64,000 bases of DNA from Bacteroidota bacterium (GTDB lineage Bacteria > Bacteroidota > Bacteroidia > NS11-12g > UBA9320): contig WGNA01000014.1 in the NCBI GenBank assembly GCA_016124755.1, positions 1 through 64,000 of the forward strand. The letters are read 5' to 3'. This document shows positions 25,802 through 34,533 of this stretch, piece after piece. Below the pieces are notes generated by a model. It saw only the letters and a list, made by a program, of their open reading frames with translations. It was not told where the DNA came from and made no database searches. Within the stretch, counting starts at the first letter, position 1. Every line of letters begins with the position of its first letter. Both the position numbers and the translations under genes were made by a program.

Positions 25802-26878
25802 ATGAAAACTAATATTCTATTTGAACAGGCCCTTGTACATCATTATGATAACCCCAAAGCTGACCGTTATTTACAGCAAAGCATCACCGAATGTACCGAG
25901 CAAACTACCCATTTGGCGATTCGGGATGGTGAGGAAAATCTTCCACCATTACAAGGTTCGGATCCCTCAATTTATTGGCAGCCGATCCGATCGGCTTTGG
26001 AACTTAAGGAAGATGAGCTTAAGCGCATCCACCTATCGGATGAGTCCACAATAGCCCAGCAGAATCTTCTAAAAAAAGAAGTTCATCAACTCCGAATTCA
26101 AAAAGATCAGGCTTCTGCCGATTACGAAAAGTCCAACGGACTTTTACTTAAGCTTTTTCCGCAATCCCCTTCAATGGGGGCTGTTTTGGTAAGTATAATC
26201 ATTATCGCTTTGGCCATAACTGAAAGTTTGATGATGCTGTCGGCTATTCGGTTATACATCCCCAACATCCTGGCAGCAGCCGGTGTTTGTCTGTTGTTTT
26301 CTGCCGGATGGGTCATCCTTGCGCATAAATTTCACATTTGGTTTAACAGCGGACAGGGTTGGAAACGACTGATTCGCCGTGCCATTCTCATCACCGGTTT
26401 TTCGATGGTGTTTCTGTGTATTGCCATACTCAGGAGTTATTATATCCATCTTTCCAATTTACCGTTGGAATTTGCCGGATCAATGGCGGTTTGGGATGTC
26501 GCCCAATGGGATGAATCGATTATCTATATGGGACTCTCTTGGCTGTTCTTTCTGCCAGCCACTCTGATCGCTCACTACTCGGTGCGGCTTTCCTCCTTGA
26601 CTGCCTTAACCCAAGTGATGAAACGACGAAAGGATTTGAAAAAGATTCAACAGCAGATTGAAGTCCTCAATCAATCGATTCAGCGCATCAACTCCGAAAT
26701 TGATCTTTTGACTCTTTTGGATCAATCCAAAGAAATGCGGCTAAAACGCGATGAACAGACTTTTGATAAACTTAGAAACCATCTCACCCATTTGTACATC
26801 TCAACGAATTTAAAAGTACGCCCGGATCGCCAAATCCCGGAGTGTTTTCTTCAGTACTTACATCAACCAGGCAAATAA
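25802..26878 (+). CDS. Membrane protein with coiled coils, first gene of the mobilisation operon
   Basis: About 358 residues from ATG 25802 (MKTNILFEQALVHHYD); the open frame extends left through a hairpin but has no protein-like content there. A coiled coil (~75-110), four hydrophobic segments (~125-150, 153-175, 195-220, 240-265), then a second coiled coil (LKKIQQQIEVLNQSIQRIN). Topology suggests an inner-membrane scaffold. It precedes lipoprotein, small membrane, coupling-protein and relaxase genes on the same strand, so a role in DNA transfer is plausible. Family not recognised. Confidence 0.65.
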   Translation: MKTNILFEQALVHHYDNPKADRYLQQSITECTEQTTHLAIRDGEENLPPLQGSDPSIYWQPIRSALELKEDELKRIHLSDESTIAQQNLLKKEVHQLRIQKDQASADYEKSNGLLLKLFPQSPSMGAVLVSIIIIALAITESLMMLSAIRLYIPNILAAAGVCLLFSAGWVILAHKFHIWFNSGQGWKRLIRRAILITGFSMVFLCIAILRSYYIHLSNLPLEFAGSMAVWDVAQWDESIIYMGLSWLFFLPATLIAHYSVRLSSLTALTQVMKRRKDLKKIQQQIEVLNQSIQRINSEIDLLTLLDQSKEMRLKRDEQTFDKLRNHLTHLYISTNLKVRPDRQIPECFLQYLHQPGK

Positions 26879-26900
26879 CCCAACATTAATTTCTTACACC

Positions 26901-27629
26901 ATGAAAACAACCTTCCATTTATTACTCGCAACTACGGTTCTATTCTGTACGAGCTGTTTTTCAAAATCCAGTAAGCCATTTCTTGAGTTAGACGTATTGG
27001 TGGATACAACCGATACGATGATGAATGTCTCATCGGATGAGGTCAAATCCATTTTTAACTGGGAAGAATTCCTGTGGCTGGATCATCAGGTCACCGTACG
27101 TGAATTGTGCGATGTCAATTCGGGTATTTCTAATACATTGAAATTGCCCTGCGGCAACCCCCGAAACCAAACCGAGCAGACGCGCAAACTACAGGTGCGT
27201 GCGTATTTGCAGTCGATTGATCAGCAATTTACCTCACCGGTATTCAGTAATAACCGGAAATCTGCGTCGCATCTGTATTATCCGATCTGTGAGCAGCTCA
27301 ACGACTTGAGCAAAAGCAAAGCGGTAAATCGGGTTTGCATTATCTCCAGCGATTTACATGAGAACTCACCGTTATTGAGTGTGTACAACACACAGGATAG
27401 CCTCCAATTACTGTATCATCCAGAGCTGGTTATTCAAAAGTTTGAAGCCGAATGTCCACTGGAAGATCTTACCGGTATTCAGGTACTTATCGTCCACCGG
27501 GCTTCTGCTCAAACCAATCTGGTGTTCAGTCACATGGCCAGACTGTACCAACACTTGCTAAGCGCACATGGGGCTAAAGTCGCTATACGAGGTAGTTTTA
27601 ATCCAACCGATCTGATCCTAATCCCATGA
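26901..27629 (+). CDS. Lipoprotein, von Willebrand A-like
   Basis: A 242-residue protein with the lipobox FCTSC at ~15-19. After it LELDVLVDTTDTMMNVS resembles the first strand and metal site of a vWA-like fold, and VNRVCIISSDLHENS resembles a later strand. The usual DxSxS is altered to DTTDT, so metal binding is uncertain. Located in the mobilisation operon, 22 bp after the membrane protein and overlapping the next gene by 4 bp. Probably an envelope component of the element. Confidence 0.6.
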   Translation: MKTTFHLLLATTVLFCTSCFSKSSKPFLELDVLVDTTDTMMNVSSDEVKSIFNWEEFLWLDHQVTVRELCDVNSGISNTLKLPCGNPRNQTEQTRKLQVRAYLQSIDQQFTSPVFSNNRKSASHLYYPICEQLNDLSKSKAVNRVCIISSDLHENSPLLSVYNTQDSLQLLYHPELVIQKFEAECPLEDLTGIQVLIVHRASAQTNLVFSHMARLYQHLLSAHGAKVAIRGSFNPTDLILIP

Positions 27630-27781
27630 ATTCACCATACAAAACCCTCTGGCAGGTAGTAAAATCCTTAGCCCAATTACTCTGGAGGTTGACGCTGATC
27701 GCAATTAACCTTGCAGCCCGGATTCTTATAGGGCTACTCCAGCTTATCGCCAAATCCACAGAAAAATATAGTCAACACTAA
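27626..27781 (+). CDS. Small membrane protein
   Basis: A 51-residue frame, MNSPYKTLWQVVKSLAQL... with one hydrophobic helix (LIAINLAARILIGLLQLIA). ATGA overlap with the lipoprotein gene supports it as a real gene. It may be a small membrane partner of the coupling protein. Family not recognised. Confidence 0.6.
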   Translation: MNSPYKTLWQVVKSLAQLLWRLTLIAINLAARILIGLLQLIAKSTEKYSQH

Positions 27782-27799
27782 CCCTAAATTCAAACAATA

Positions 27800-28090
27800 A
27801 TGCATCTGATTACACTATCACTTCTGAAAGCGTATCTGAAAAATCTTGGATATCAGGCTACTTATGTTCAACCCGACAAACGCGCCTTTTACAATCCCAG
27901 AACCCGAAAGGAGATTGTCATTCCAACCTCTACCTGTGAGTTATCCATAACAGATTTAGAACAAATCTTTCTGGCTCCGGCGTGTGATCTGCCGGTGGAT
28001 ATGGAGATAAACCGGTTGAAGTTGTATTGCTGCAACATGTTGCTGGGGATGGCATTTGATCCCGAACTCTTTGAGGAAGTAGCGGCATGA
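27800..28090 (+). CDS. Hypothetical protein of the mobilisation operon
   Basis: A 96-residue soluble protein (MHLITLSLLKAYLKNLGYQATYVQP) with a Cys-rich end (LYCCNMLLG). It overlaps the coupling-protein gene by 4 bp, so both are probably translated together. No recognised domain. Confidence 0.55.
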   Translation: MHLITLSLLKAYLKNLGYQATYVQPDKRAFYNPRTRKEIVIPTSTCELSITDLEQIFLAPACDLPVDMEINRLKLYCCNMLLGMAFDPELFEEVAA

Positions 28091-29622
28091 AAAAGCAATA
28101 TTTTCATCGAGCATTTTGGAAGAAATTGAAAACGATTGGTTTTTCGATTTTGATCCATACAACTGATATTCTTGAAAGCATCGGTGATGCTTTAGAACAG
28201 GCGGCTGATACCCTGAAAGAAAAGGATCACCGGTTTAAGGCCCGGTTTGACCAGCCCCAAAAACTGGCGGATCGATCTGGCAAATCGTTTTCTGTTTCGG
28301 GTGACCGCTTTTTATCGCTGGATCGAGCCCGAATGAATACCCTTGTCATTGCCCCATCTGGCTCGGGGAAAACGCAAGTCTGCGTATTCCCAAGTATTTA
28401 TCATCTGGCAATGCAGGGATCCTCAATGGTTGTCAACGATAATTCCGGGGAACTTTCCCGATTTATCCCGTTTCTAAAACGTAAAGGGTATCAGATTTTG
28501 TTGATTGATTTCACCTTTTCGGGAGCTCGGGATTCGGTATTCTTCAACCCACTGGCTCGAATTAAAACCAAAGCTGATGCGGCTAAATGTGCGGGAATAC
28601 TCGTGCGATCAACCATGGGAGGCGAAGGTAAAGATGCCAAGGGGTCTTTTTTTACGACCAAAAGTGAAGAGCTGCTGACCGTATTCATCTACTTTTTGAT
28701 AACCTGTTGCCATCCGATGTACCACAATCTGGCGAATCTTCTGCTGTTATTGGAAGAACTTCAGGCAAACCCGCAGAAGGTAGAGCACTTGCTGTCCAGA
28801 GCTCCGGAAGATCTTTGGCGAACCTACATGAGTTTGCTCGGCAGCAGTGAGAATACCCGAACCAGTATTGTTGCATCAGCCCAGGCGGCAATCAGCTGGA
28901 TTGGAAACGACCCCCAACTTCAATATTTAACGCACACAGACACGTTGAATTTTGATGCGTTGCGCAATGGCAAGACAGCTGTTTTTGTGCGTTTACCGAT
29001 AAAAGACGCCGAATACTATACAGTAGTGGCAGGCCTGTTTTTCAACAACTTGTTTGGTCATTTCTTTCAGGTTATTCCCGAGAAATCCCAACAAGACATC
29101 CACCTGATTCTGGAGGAGTTTTCAACGTTTGCTGCTGCCTTACCGGATTTTTCTAATACGTTAGCCAATAGTCGGAAGTACCGATTACCCATTATGGCAG
29201 TGATTCAATCGGGTCAGCAGTTGGTACAAGCTTACGGGCAGTTTGACGCCAAGACAATCCAGTCCAATTTTAACACCAAAGTGTATTTCTCCGGTCTGAC
29301 CGAAGAGGCTGAACATCTGGAGCGGATACTGGGAAAATACTCCTATAAGGCGGATCCGGATGACAAGCACTTTTCCACCCGGCAACTAATGACCTCAGAT
29401 GAGATTCGTAATATGCCTAAGGATACCGTACTGGTGCTTTCTTCCAGTTTTAATCCTATAAAAATGAAAACAAAACCAGCCTACCGACAGCCCTTGATTA
29501 TGCAGGCCTGGAATACGACAGACGAGGATGGAGAATGTCCAGAGCAGGGATACACACCCATCGATATCCCACTGCTTGATTTATCCGGAAAGGATATTCG
29601 AGGTACTTCCGAAGAACAATAA
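28087..29622 (+). CDS. VirD4/TraG-type coupling protein (T4CP)
   Basis: A 511-residue ATPase. Walker A APSGSGKTQVCVFPS (~90-100) preceded by RMNTLVI; SMVVNDNSGELSRF is the T4CP strand after it; DSVFFNPLARI is the NPL motif; Walker B IHLILEEFSTFAALPDF; then ANSRKYRLPIMAVIQSGQQL and ETEEAEHLERILGKYS-like TraM-recognition part. It lacks a long membrane N-terminus. It feeds relaxase-bound DNA to a secretion channel. With the relaxase at 30.4 kb it forms the mobilisation core. Confidence 0.88.
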   Translation: MKKQYFHRAFWKKLKTIGFSILIHTTDILESIGDALEQAADTLKEKDHRFKARFDQPQKLADRSGKSFSVSGDRFLSLDRARMNTLVIAPSGSGKTQVCVFPSIYHLAMQGSSMVVNDNSGELSRFIPFLKRKGYQILLIDFTFSGARDSVFFNPLARIKTKADAAKCAGILVRSTMGGEGKDAKGSFFTTKSEELLTVFIYFLITCCHPMYHNLANLLLLLEELQANPQKVEHLLSRAPEDLWRTYMSLLGSSENTRTSIVASAQAAISWIGNDPQLQYLTHTDTLNFDALRNGKTAVFVRLPIKDAEYYTVVAGLFFNNLFGHFFQVIPEKSQQDIHLILEEFSTFAAALPDFSNTLANSRKYRLPIMAVIQSGQQLVQAYGQFDAKTIQSNFNTKVYFSGLTEEAEHLERILGKYSYKADPDDKHFSTRQLMTSDEIRNMPKDTVLVLSSSFNPIKMKTKPAYRQPLIMQAWNTTDEDGECPEQGYTPIDIPLLDLSGKDIRGTSEEQ

Positions 29623-29639
29623 CCATGTAACCTATCTAT

Positions 29640-29930
29640 ATGAAACAGTATCAATTTATTAAGAAAAACATTCTGATTAAATCCAGTTCGGAACTGGAAT
29701 TCTACAACCGATTGCGTCAAATTGGACTTCACCCGCATTTTAATGGTTCAGGTCAATCCATTGGTGTCAATGACCATGGGAAGATTCTTAAGTGGAAGGA
29801 TCTGGGGATCACCCCTCGCGATTTTGTATTTCTACAAACCCGGGAACTGGTAACCCGCATCTCACGACTTGAACAAACCCAGGCTATTCGATCAAGAGTG
29901 CCACAAATTGAACAAACCCTCAAACGATAA
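29640..29930 (+). CDS. Hypothetical protein of the mobilisation operon
   Basis: A 96-residue basic protein (MKQYQFIKKNILIKSSSELEFYNRLRQIG). The middle has NDHGKILKWKDLGITPRDF; the tail is helical. It lies between the coupling protein and the RHH-type Mob accessory gene. It may bind DNA or the relaxosome, but no family is recognised. Confidence 0.5.
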   Translation: MKQYQFIKKNILIKSSSELEFYNRLRQIGLHPHFNGSGQSIGVNDHGKILKWKDLGITPRDFVFLQTRELVTRISRLEQTQAIRSRVPQIEQTLKR

Positions 29931-29940
29931 TTAACACAAA

Positions 29941-30381
29941 ATGAAACCAACCGACTTTCCATACAACAGTATTCACGACTATTTGGATCAGATTTTCATC
30001 GATGAGAATCCCGATGCACAAAAAGTAAAAGAAGCCAAACGGGAGTACTGGAAACTGTACAACCGATATTTAAAAAGAGACCAGCGTAGACAAGGGAAAA
30101 CCCTTCACATAAAACTTCCCATAGAGCAATATCAAAAGATTCAGCAAATGGCCCGGAATCAGGGAACAACTGCCAGTTCAATTATTAAGTCCTGGATTGA
30201 TCAACCCGGAACTTCCTATCACCGGATGTCCACTGCTTTGCCCATCGAGATTCAACGAATCTGCTTCGATGTCTTACATACCATGGAAATACGTCCGGTT
30301 GCCCATGTTGATGTACAGAAAAGCGCGTACAACGGACTGTTGGCTATATTAACACTTACCGAACAAATTCAGCAGTCATGA
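29941..30381 (+). CDS. Mob accessory protein, RHH-like
   Basis: A 146-residue protein. The centre, KTLHIKLPIEQYQKIQQMARNQGTTASSIIKSWI, has the beta-strand-helix-helix pattern of ribbon-helix-helix DNA-binding proteins. It overlaps the relaxase by 4 bp. This order (RHH gene then relaxase) is standard for mobilisation pairs, where the small protein binds oriT and helps the relaxase. Confidence 0.75.
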   Translation: MKPTDFPYNSIHDYLDQIFIDENPDAQKVKEAKREYWKLYNRYLKRDQRRQGKTLHIKLPIEQYQKIQQMARNQGTTASSIIKSWIDQPGTSYHRMSTALPIEIQRICFDVLHTMEIRPVAHVDVQKSAYNGLLAILTLTEQIQQS

Positions 30382-31274
30382 TCATTAAATCAAAAGGATA
30401 TCAGCGGTTATCATCCATTAGAAGGGTCATCAGTTATGTGCTTCAGGAAGTAAAAACCAATCAGGCGAATGAAATGCCTCTTTCTCAGAGCTTTCTGTAT
30501 TCCCGTAATCTAATACCGGTTGAAAATCTGGATGAACTGGTAGATCAATTTGAGAAAAATGAGGATAAAAGAATACACAAACGAAACAACAACAATGTTG
30601 TCTATCAGGACATTATATCTTTTCACGCATCGGATCGCTCCAGGCTCGGCGAACATGAACTACGGCTTTTGGCAGTCCGTTACGCGGAATTACGATGTAA
30701 CCAAGCCCTGAGTTTTGCTGTTTGGCACCACGACACCGACCATATTCACTTGCATTTGGTGTCTTCGGGTGTCAACCGGTTTGATGCAAAAGCGGTGCGC
30801 TTAACCAAATCTGGGTTTAATCAACTCAAATTGGAAATGGAGAACTATCAGGATCAAACACTTCGGCTGGTTCATTCTCGGGTTGATCATAGCTACTCGA
30901 CTCAACCTTATGACTTGCAGCAGCACAGAGCGTATGCATCCGGAACGGTGTCCACCAAAATTGAGCTCAGGCGCCAAATAGCAGAACTAGCCGAAAATTG
31001 TCCTTCTCTGGAGAGCTTTCTTCAACGTTGTCAAAAGGCAGATATGTCGGTTTACAATCGAAACCATCGGCCAACCGGGGTGATTCTTAACGGGAGAAAG
31101 TACCGGTTTTCCACTTTAAAAATTGCCTCTCTGGACTTACTGATGAGGCGATCGGTATCATTGGATACGGCACAAATCCGAATGCTTCAGCTCAAAAACC
31201 GCCAGATACAGCAGAGGCAGTATCAACGCCAACTAGAACGAGATACAAAGGGATTCTTAAGGGACTCCCCTTAA
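30378..31274 (+). CDS. Relaxase / mobilisation nuclease
   Basis: A 298-residue protein. The metal-binding triad is in FAVWHHDTDHIHLHLVSSG (HxxxDHxHxH), and the nucleophile Tyr is probably one of those in MIIKSKGYQRLSSIRRVISYV. This is the MobA/MobL-type fold that nicks oriT and stays linked to the 5' end. The C-terminal part is basic with helices (LRRQIAEL; QIQQRQYQRQL). Family members are often longer, with helicase or primase domains; here only the nuclease is present. Confidence 0.85.
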   Translation: MIIKSKGYQRLSSIRRVISYVLQEVKTNQANEMPLSQSFLYSRNLIPVENLDELVDQFEKNEDKRIHKRNNNNVVYQDIISFHASDRSRLGEHELRLLAVRYAELRCNQALSFAVWHHDTDHIHLHLVSSGVNRFDAKAVRLTKSGFNQLKLEMENYQDQTLRLVHSRVDHSYSTQPYDLQQHRAYASGTVSTKIELRRQIAELAENCPSLESFLQRCQKADMSVYNRNHRPTGVILNGRKYRFSTLKIASLDLLMRRSVSLDTAQIRMLQLKNRQIQQRQYQRQLERDTKGFLRDSP

Positions 31275-31324
31275 GCAAGATGGCATTGTGATCGGAGCTT
31301 ATGACGGTCACAATGCAATCTTGC
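31275..31324. repeat. Inverted repeat after the relaxase gene
   Basis: The arms 31275-31293 and 31306-31324 pair at 17 of 19 positions around a 12-base loop, starting one base after the relaxase stop. A smaller cctgc / gcagg stem follows at 31324-31342. Candidate oriT half, attenuator or terminator without a T-run. Confidence 0.6.
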
Positions 31325-31403
31325 CTGCGGCAAAAGGCAGGAGCCCTGCCAGGTAATGCACCATCTATTTTCACACCAGTCAAACCCATAAAAACCAAAC
31401 ATC

Positions 31404-31763
31404 ATGAAACTTATAACAGAGGAACTTAAAGAACAATTCAAACAATGGGGCGATCAATCCCAGATCAAAGATCCCATGATTTTAGCCAAATTTTTCGACC
31501 CTTGCGGGTCGGCCACCTGGTGGATCAGCCAGTATGATCCTCAAACAAATATTGCTTATGGCTATGTAACCGGGCTGGTATGCGATGAGTGGGGAAGTGT
31601 CAGTATCGAGGAACTGGAAGCCATAAAAAGACCCTTTGGCCTGAGGATCGAGCGAGATCTGTACTTTACACCTGGCAGCATATCAAAGGTTTGTCCGGGG
31701 TACCACAAGGAACAGAGCACAGAAGATCGAACCATTGAACGAGATACAGATCTCCAGCAATGA
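31404..31763 (+). CDS. DUF2958-family protein
   Basis: A 119-residue protein with ILAKFFDPCGSATWWISQYD, GYVTGLVCDEWGSVSIEELEAI and RPFGLRIERDLYFTP, the marks of DUF2958, a small family common on plasmids and conjugative elements and of unknown function. ATGA overlap with the following small gene. It supports the mobile origin of the block. Confidence 0.8.
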   Translation: MKLITEELKEQFKQWGDQSQIKDPMILAKFFDPCGSATWWISQYDPQTNIAYGYVTGLVCDEWGSVSIEELEAIKRPFGLRIERDLYFTPGSISKVCPGYHKEQSTEDRTIERDTDLQQ

Positions 31764-31930
31764 AATCCGAAAGGAGCTTTCAGGATCCGTTAACCAGCGA
31801 TGCGTATTCTGAAGAAACATCAGGCCAAATAGAACTCCAATTGTTGGAATTCTCCCGAATCTGCCTGTCGATGCATCAAAATGTCGACCGGGATAAATTG
31901 ACCGGTAAGAATAAACCCGTTAAAATATAA
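31760..31930 (+). CDS. Small hypothetical protein
   Basis: A 56-residue frame (MKSERSFQDPLTSDAYSEET...RDKLTGKNKPVKI) that overlaps the DUF2958 stop by 4 bp and ends 3 bp before the next gene. Coupling at both ends supports it. Function unknown. Confidence 0.5.
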   Translation: MKSERSFQDPLTSDAYSEETSGQIELQLLEFSRICLSMHQNVDRDKLTGKNKPVKI

Positions 31931-31933
31931 ACC

Positions 31934-32602
31934 ATGATAAGCCATAATTTTAATCCGATTCAAACAGATAACCAGGAGCATTTAGCATTTTGGACTTTGA
32001 TTCAGGATGCACAGTCTCACAATCTGAAAGGCAGGGATTTCATGCCTTATTTTGAGCGATCCGTGCACAGTAAACAACCCAATGAGCTTATTGAACTGAT
32101 GAAATCCTATCTGATGCTCCATAAGGAGCTACAACATCCAGCTCTTCCAGCAGCCGATTGGCTGATCAATGGTTATACCAGCGATGATGGACTAACCGAT
32201 TTTAAAAACTGGATTATTTCCAAAGGCAGGGAAGTGTATACCTCAGTTCAAAAGGATCCGGACAACCTTATTTCGTATGTTTCGGACTCTGATGCCAGAA
32301 TGGAAGTCCTTCCGTACATCATTTCTGAGCGTTACGAAGTTCTAACCGGAAAATCAATCTACCAGGCCATTCCTCAAGTACAATCACAATCACGTATAAA
32401 ACTCAAGTTTATTGATGAACTAACGGCCAAAGAACACTGTCCGAACCTGTTTGCCCATCGAGCTTCCGAGTTGCAAAAGCGCAGGGCTATGGCGCAAGAG
32501 GTAAGTCGAGCTTTCAGTCTTGAAGGATTGAGTCCGGAGGGCAGAAAGATCAATGGTTCAACTCGGAAAATAAGCCAATCTCAAGATGAAATGGACTGGT
32601 AG
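31934..32602 (+). CDS. DUF4240-like hypothetical protein
   Basis: A 222-residue soluble protein. The N-terminal third (FWTLIQDAQSHN...HSKQPNELIELMKSYL) and WLINGYTSDDGLTDFKNWIISKG follow the wording of DUF4240 proteins; the C-terminal part is basic. Function unknown. Last gene of the mobilisation-side operon before the palindrome at 32613. Confidence 0.55.
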   Translation: MISHNFNPIQTDNQEHLAFWTLIQDAQSHNLKGRDFMPYFERSVHSKQPNELIELMKSYLMLHKELQHPALPAADWLINGYTSDDGLTDFKNWIISKGREVYTSVQKDPDNLISYVSDSDARMEVLPYIISERYEVLTGKSIYQAIPQVQSQSRIKLKFIDELTAKEHCPNLFAHRASELQKRRAMAQEVSRAFSLEGLSPEGRKINGSTRKISQSQDEMDW

Positions 32603-32612
32603 CTTTTTGCTT

Positions 32613-32638
32613 AAATCGACCAGGTGACTGGTCGATTT
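32613..32638. repeat. 26-bp palindrome between operon end and serine recombinase
   Basis: Perfect arms aaatcgaccag / ctggtcgattt with loop gtga, 11 bp after the DUF4240-like stop and 81 bp before the recombinase start. No T-run follows, so an operator or recombination half-site is as likely as a terminator. Confidence 0.65.
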
Positions 32639-32718
32639 CAAGATGAAGATAATGTAGCTTTTATCCTTTCAACATCTGTCAAATCAGAGCTTAAATTCCA
32701 AATTTAAGCCACTTAATA

Positions 32719-34242
32719 ATGGAAATTCCACAGGATATCGATTTGGTTGAACTGGCTGCTTTTGCACGAGGGAAAAAGCAGGAAATCCGAAAGGACTCTG
32801 CAAAAATGGCTCTGGCATATACCCGTGTTTCTTCCAAAGAGCAGGAAATGAATTTGTCATTGGATGTCCAGATGCAGAGCATTTTGAACTATGCCGAACG
32901 CCGGAAAATCCATATTGCTGGATTCTTTGGCGGGGCAGAGTCAGCCAAGGATGATGAACGAGAAGAATTCAAACGCATGCTGGAATTTGCTCGGCGAAAC
33001 AAAAAGAAGATCGGGTATATACTGGTTCATTCACTTGATCGGTTCTCGCGCAGCGGTCCAGCTTCTATGACCTTGATTGAATCTCTTCAAAAGGATGGTA
33101 TTCAGGTTATTTCAGTCACTCAACCCACAGACCTTTCTCCTTCTGGAGAATTGATGCAGCAGATACTGCTTTCCTTTAGCAATTTTGATAATAAATTACG
33201 TAGAACCAAGACGATTGATGGGATGAAGGAACGTTTAAAGCGTGGTTTATTTGTTGGAATCGCGCCCATTGGTTATGACTACGACCGGTCACAAAGACAC
33301 AAACCCCTTGTCCAAACTCAAGCAGCTCCCTTGATCAAAAAAGCATTTGAATTAAAGGTACAGGGTATGAGTAATGCGGATATTGTCAAAAAGCTGCGTC
33401 CACAAGGGCTGGATCTCCACCAAAAGTCGATGTCGAAGCTTTTTGCCCAACCGTTGTATGCTGGATTCATCTCTAACAAACTTCTGGAAGGAGAGCTGGT
33501 AAAAGGGAGTCATCCACCGATAATATCCAAGGATTTATTTCTGGCAGCCAATGCCGACCGGCGCCAATTTGAATCCCGCATTTCTCAAAGCGAACTTTCC
33601 GACCTCGCTCCTCTCCGTGGCTTTATTTGGTGTTCTGCCTGTATGTCTCATCATTTGACAGCTTATGAAGTAAAATGCCGGGGGCTATATTACTACAAGT
33701 GCTCCATAAAAAACTGCAAACACAACATCCGCCTTGAACAGATGCACGAGCTTTTTTACAACATGCTTTCTTCTCTGGTAATTGATGTAAAACACATTCC
33801 AACACTCCAGAAAAAGCTTCGGGATACATACAACGATAAATACCGGGATCATGCTGCCACCCTTAGTCGATTGAAAGGAACCATTAGTAATCAACAGGGC
33901 AAACTTTATGAGCTGGAAGAGCGGTATGCCTTTGGAAAGATCACTCAGGAAATCTTTGATCGAGTCTCCGAAACCTATCGTCAGAAGCTCATTCAAGCTG
34001 AGTCAGAATTATTCAAACTCAAAACTCCGTTTGAAGGAAATTTTGAAGACTATCTGGATTTTAGTCTGGAACTTTCCACCAACTTGCACCAGATGTGGAG
34101 GCAGGGTGATACGTTTGAGAAAGTGAGGTTACAGAATTTGGTGTTTCCAAAGGGGATAATATATGATAAGGCCAAGAATACGTGTGCTCCGTTGACCACT
34201 AATATGATTTTGAGTGGAAAACAAGATAACCTATTGGTGTAA
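32719..34242 (+). CDS. Serine recombinase
   Basis: A 507-residue protein. Resolvase domain: LAYTRVSSKEQEMNLSLDVQ (Ser nucleophile), VHSLDRFSRSGPAS, LLSFSNFDNKLRRTKT. Then a Recombinase domain (RGLFVGIAPIGYDYD...IKKAFELKVQGMSNADIVKKL) and a zinc-ribbon (CSACMSHHL...YYKCSIKNCK). A coiled coil follows (LKGTISNQQGKLYELEERY). It probably integrates or excises the mobile element; it is distinct in sequence from the recombinase at 13.0 kb, so two elements may be nested here. Confidence 0.88.
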   Translation: MEIPQDIDLVELAAFARGKKQEIRKDSAKMALAYTRVSSKEQEMNLSLDVQMQSILNYAERRKIHIAGFFGGAESAKDDEREEFKRMLEFARRNKKKIGYILVHSLDRFSRSGPASMTLIESLQKDGIQVISVTQPTDLSPSGELMQQILLSFSNFDNKLRRTKTIDGMKERLKRGLFVGIAPIGYDYDRSQRHKPLVQTQAAPLIKKAFELKVQGMSNADIVKKLRPQGLDLHQKSMSKLFAQPLYAGFISNKLLEGELVKGSHPPIISKDLFLAANADRRQFESRISQSELSDLAPLRGFIWCSACMSHHLTAYEVKCRGLYYYKCSIKNCKHNIRLEQMHELFYNMLSSLVIDVKHIPTLQKKLRDTYNDKYRDHAATLSRLKGTISNQQGKLYELEERYAFGKITQEIFDRVSETYRQKLIQAESELFKLKTPFEGNFEDYLDFSLELSTNLHQMWRQGDTFEKVRLQNLVFPKGIIYDKAKNTCAPLTTNMILSGKQDNLLV

Positions 34243-34533
34243 AGGGTTTTAGTCGCATTACATAGAGATTGTCGGATGTGGTGATGGATTAAGAATCCAA
34301 ATACAAGCCTACCAGTTCCCTAAAACTTAGTAGTGAATCATTAAAATTAAAACTATTACCTAATTTTACCCAGTCCGATTTTTGGGGATACTTACAGTAG
34401 CTTTAAAATTGCTGCAACCTGTTCTTAAATTTCCTCAATTGAACCAACCTCCCAGTTTATGCAGAGCACTCAAAGTCGGATAGAAGAGATCATCATATTT
34501 GCAAGTTAAGAATTCTTTCATTGGTATTAAATT
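34243..34533. other. Spacer at the right edge of the mobile block
   Basis: About 290 bp between the serine recombinase and the convergent PtuB-like gene. No gene, RNA or clear terminator is recognised. It is a plausible place for an attachment site, but I found no matching direct repeat elsewhere by eye. Confidence 0.35.

Noticed and set aside
28087-31274. A complete conjugation system.
   Set aside because: Only relaxase, accessory and coupling proteins are visible; no VirB4/TraG-pore or pilus-type genes lie nearby, so only mobilisation is supported.
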